Shown one piece after another: positions 62,366 to 64,000 of a stretch of DNA of 64,000 nucleotides. This DNA is from Rhizobium sp. ACO-34A (GTDB lineage: Bacteria > Pseudomonadota > Alphaproteobacteria > Rhizobiales > Rhizobiaceae), in the NCBI GenBank assembly GCA_002600635.1, contig CP021373.1, positions 1 to 64,000 on the forward strand. The letters run 5' to 3'. The position numbers were made by a program, and so were the translations under genes. The first letter of the stretch is position 1, and the number at the start of each line of letters is the position of its first letter. The notes below the pieces were generated by a model, which was given only the letters and a program-made list of their open reading frames with translations, was not told the DNA's origin and searched no databases.

Positions 62366-63208
62366 TCAGGCCTCCAGAGCCGGGCGGGCAGCCTCGACGA
62401 AGGCCTTGACGCGGGCCGGCTCCACCGGGTTCCACCACACGCCGTCGACTTTCAGCGACGAGGCGACGATGACGCCGCTGGTGCGCTTGAGGATCTCCAC
62501 GACGTTGTCGTTGGTGACGCCGGAGCCGACCAGCAGCGGCAGGTGGGTCGCCTGGCCGATCTCCTCGATCTCCTCGATGGTGGCCGAATTGCCGGTGCGC
62601 TGGCCGGTGGCGATCACCGCGTCGGCGTCGAAGAAGGCGAGATCGCGGGTCAGTTCGCCGATGGTGCGGTCGGCGGTGATCGCATGCGCGCCATGCTTCA
62701 CATGGCTGTCGGCAAAGACCTTGATGTGCTCGGCGCGCAGCGCAGAACGGTAGCGCATGGCTTCCGCCGCGCGGCCTTCCATGAAGCCTTCATTGGCGAC
62801 ATAGGCGTTGGCCCACTGGTTGACGCGGATGAACTTCGCACCGCCGGCCATGGCGATGGCGAATGCCGGGATCGGCGCATTTGCGAGCACGTTGACGCCG
62901 AGCGGAACGCCGGTGGCGCGCGCGATGCGGTCCGTCACCACCGACATGAAGGCTGCGGTCTCAGGCCCGATATCCTCCGGCTTGGAGAAGGGGATGTCGC
63001 CGTGGTTTTCGACCATCAGGCCGTGCATGCCGCCTTCGACCAGAGCCTCGGCATCGCGCATGCAGGTATCGTAGATCGTGTCCATCGCCGCGCCGCGATA
63101 GCGCGGGGCGCCGGGAAAGGGCGGGCAATGGATCATGCCGATCAGCGCCTTGCCTGTGCCGAAGATTTCCCTTATGGCGCTCGAAATGTTGTCGGATATC
63201 TGTTGCAT
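62366..63208 (-). CDS. BtpA/SgcQ family TIM-barrel protein
   Basis: A 280-residue BtpA/SgcQ-like protein. Family marks: ALIGMIHCPPFPGAPRYRG at the N-terminus, GLMVENHGDIPF, LGVNVLANAPIPAFAIAMAGGAKFIRVNQW, and TGQRTGNSATIEEIEEIGQATHLPLLVGSGVTNDNV. Members are linked to photosystem assembly in cyanobacteria or to sugar phosphate/nucleoside metabolism; the activity is not established. It ends one base before tenA and is divergent from the PfkB kinase by 42 bases, so the two may act on one phosphorylated sugar. Confidence 0.85.
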   Translation of the reverse strand: MQQISDNISSAIREIFGTGKALIGMIHCPPFPGAPRYRGAAMDTIYDTCMRDAEALVEGGMHGLMVENHGDIPFSKPEDIGPETAAFMSVVTDRIARATGVPLGVNVLANAPIPAFAIAMAGGAKFIRVNQWANAYVANEGFMEGRAAEAMRYRSALRAEHIKVFADSHVKHGAHAITADRTIGELTRDLAFFDADAVIATGQRTGNSATIEEIEEIGQATHLPLLVGSGVTNDNVVEILKRTSGVIVASSLKVDGVWWNPVEPARVKAFVEAARPALEA

Positions 63209-63250
63209 TTCCGTCCCTTCTTAAATCTCTCTCGGTCGAGAAGTCCCGCC

Positions 63251-64000
63251 ATGCGAGCCTATGTCATCGGTAACGTCGCCGTAGACGAAACCATCTCCGT
63301 ATCGTCCATGCCGGAGGCCGGAGCCTCCATCCTCGGTCGCGAGGAAACGCGCGACCTTGGCGGCAAGGGTGCCAACCAGGCGGTGGTGATGAGCCGTACC
63401 GGCCTTGCCACCACGCTTGTTTCAGCCGTGGGCGAGGATTTCCGCGCCCGGACCATTCGCGATCAGCTTGCCGAAGAGCCCGTCGATGCGCATCTCGTCG
63501 CAGTTGCCGGCCGCTCCAGCGATTTCTCCATCATCTTCACCACGCCCGATGGCGAAAACGCCATCGTCACCACCACCGAATCCGCCGGCTCGCTGACGCT
63601 TGCCGATGCCCTGCCCGTGCTCGACGCAGCAGCCAAGGGCGATCTCGTCGTGCTGCAGGGCAATCTCGGCGAGGACGCCACCCGCGATATTCTCCGGGAA
63701 GCGAAGGGACGCGGTCTTGTCACCGCCTTCAACCCCTCGCCTCTCAGGCCTTATTTCGCCGGCTTCTGGCCCTTCGTCGACATCGCCTTCCTGAACCGTG
63801 GCGAGGCCGAAAGCCTTGCCGGTTCGTCGGATGCATCCGCCGCAACCCGCCTGATCGAGGCGGGTGTCCGGCATGTGGTTCTCACCCTCGGTGCCGACGG
63901 CGCGCTGCTGGCGAGCCACGACAAGGCTGTCGCCGCAATTCCCGCCGTCGCCGCAAGGGCGATCGACACCACCGGCGCGGGCGATACCTTCATGGCCGTC
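63251..64000 (+). CDS. PfkB-family sugar kinase, cut by the window end
   Basis: The first 250 residues of a ribokinase-like kinase; the frame is open at base 64000. It starts AYVIGNVAVDETISVSSMPEAGASILG and has LGGKGANQAVVMSRTG (substrate-binding GG) and the catalytic DTTGAGDTFMAV just before the cut. It phosphorylates a sugar or nucleoside. Divergent from btpA-tenA. Confidence 0.87.
   Translation, partial: MRAYVIGNVAVDETISVSSMPEAGASILGREETRDLGGKGANQAVVMSRTGLATTLVSAVGEDFRARTIRDQLAEEPVDAHLVAVAGRSSDFSIIFTTPDGENAIVTTTESAGSLTLADALPVLDAAAKGDLVVLQGNLGEDATRDILREAKGRGLVTAFNPSPLRPYFAGFWPFVDIAFLNRGEAESLAGSSDASAATRLIEAGVRHVVLTLGADGALLASHDKAVAAIPAVAARAIDTTGAGDTFMAV

Noticed and set aside
1..64000. CRISPR array, rRNA or tRNA genes
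   Set aside because: I saw no regularly spaced repeats, no rRNA-like sequence and no cloverleaf with a TTCAAATC-type arm in the window; a covariance-model search would be decisive for tRNAs.

Overview
The window reads as the chromosome or a large replicon of an alphaproteobacterium of the order Hyphomicrobiales, most likely family Rhizobiaceae. The evidence is the dense, GC-rich, catabolic gene content rich in ABC transporters, a Pha-type (Mrp) K+/H+ antiporter operon with a fused phaAB gene, an invasion-associated locus B (IalB) protein, a UPF0386/YjhX protein, and several rhizobial-type intergenic palindromes whose ends read TAGAGC/GCTCTA. I cannot name the genus. All family assignments are from motif reading by eye; no database search was run.

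Layout. 0.1-1.7 kb (minus strand): an SDR oxidoreductase behind a YjhX-GNAT pair that resembles the E. coli TopAI/YjhQ toxin-antitoxin module. 2.1-2.9 kb: a secreted ClpP-like protein. 3.5-10.7 kb: a quinate/shikimate utilisation locus: polar amino-acid-type ABC transporter (two permeases, binding protein, ATPase), a shikimate/quinate dehydrogenase, type II 3-dehydroquinate dehydratase, a TetR regulator and a QuiC1-type 3-dehydroshikimate dehydratase fused to an HPPD-like domain. The ABC operon and the dehydratase promoter share the motif AACTAACTRGTACA, which ties the two ends together as one regulon. 10.8-14.2 kb: arginine/citrulline/ornithine breakdown (Lrp-type regulator, ornithine cyclodeaminase, CtlX, and an arginase-family protein with an altered metal site). 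14.5-16.7 kb: an outer-membrane protein with an inverse-autotransporter-like barrel and a beta-helix passenger. 16.8-22.8 kb: the phaABCDEFG antiporter operon.

23.2-25.7 kb is an AT-rich accessory patch: a DUF3800 gene translationally coupled to a small unknown gene, facing a candidate small RNA. 25.7-26.4 kb: IalB and a previously trackless 56-residue secreted protein. 26.7-34.1 kb: a BMP-family (nucleoside/base-type) ABC transporter with an amidase and cytosine deaminase. 34.6-40.3 kb: a Ugp-like ABC transporter with a glycerophosphodiester phosphodiesterase-like enzyme and an RpiR regulator. 40.4-43.1 kb: an alpha/beta hydrolase divergent from an HxlR regulator and a CodA-like amidohydrolase. 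43.6-46.1 kb is a second accessory patch of lower GC holding one large SF2 helicase with a C-terminal PD-(D/E)XK-like nuclease, a candidate single-gene defence system.

46.4-57.5 kb is a ten-gene minus-strand catabolic operon headed by a GntR regulator and a proline-racemase/hydroxyproline-epimerase family enzyme, with an ABC transporter, aldehyde dehydrogenase, GMC oxidoreductase, HpaI-type aldolase, D-amino acid dehydrogenase-like protein and 2-hydroxyacid dehydrogenase. Divergent from it are a semialdehyde dehydrogenase and a MOFRL glycerate kinase. 60.5-64.0 kb: an M20 carbamoylase-like hydrolase, a cysteine-free TenA protein, a BtpA/SgcQ protein, and a divergent PfkB sugar kinase that runs off the window end.

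The most promising material for new biology is the helicase-nuclease gene, the DUF3800 pair with its adjacent candidate small RNA, the hydroxyproline-like operon of unknown substrate, and the arginase-like protein with a Cys in place of a manganese-binding His.
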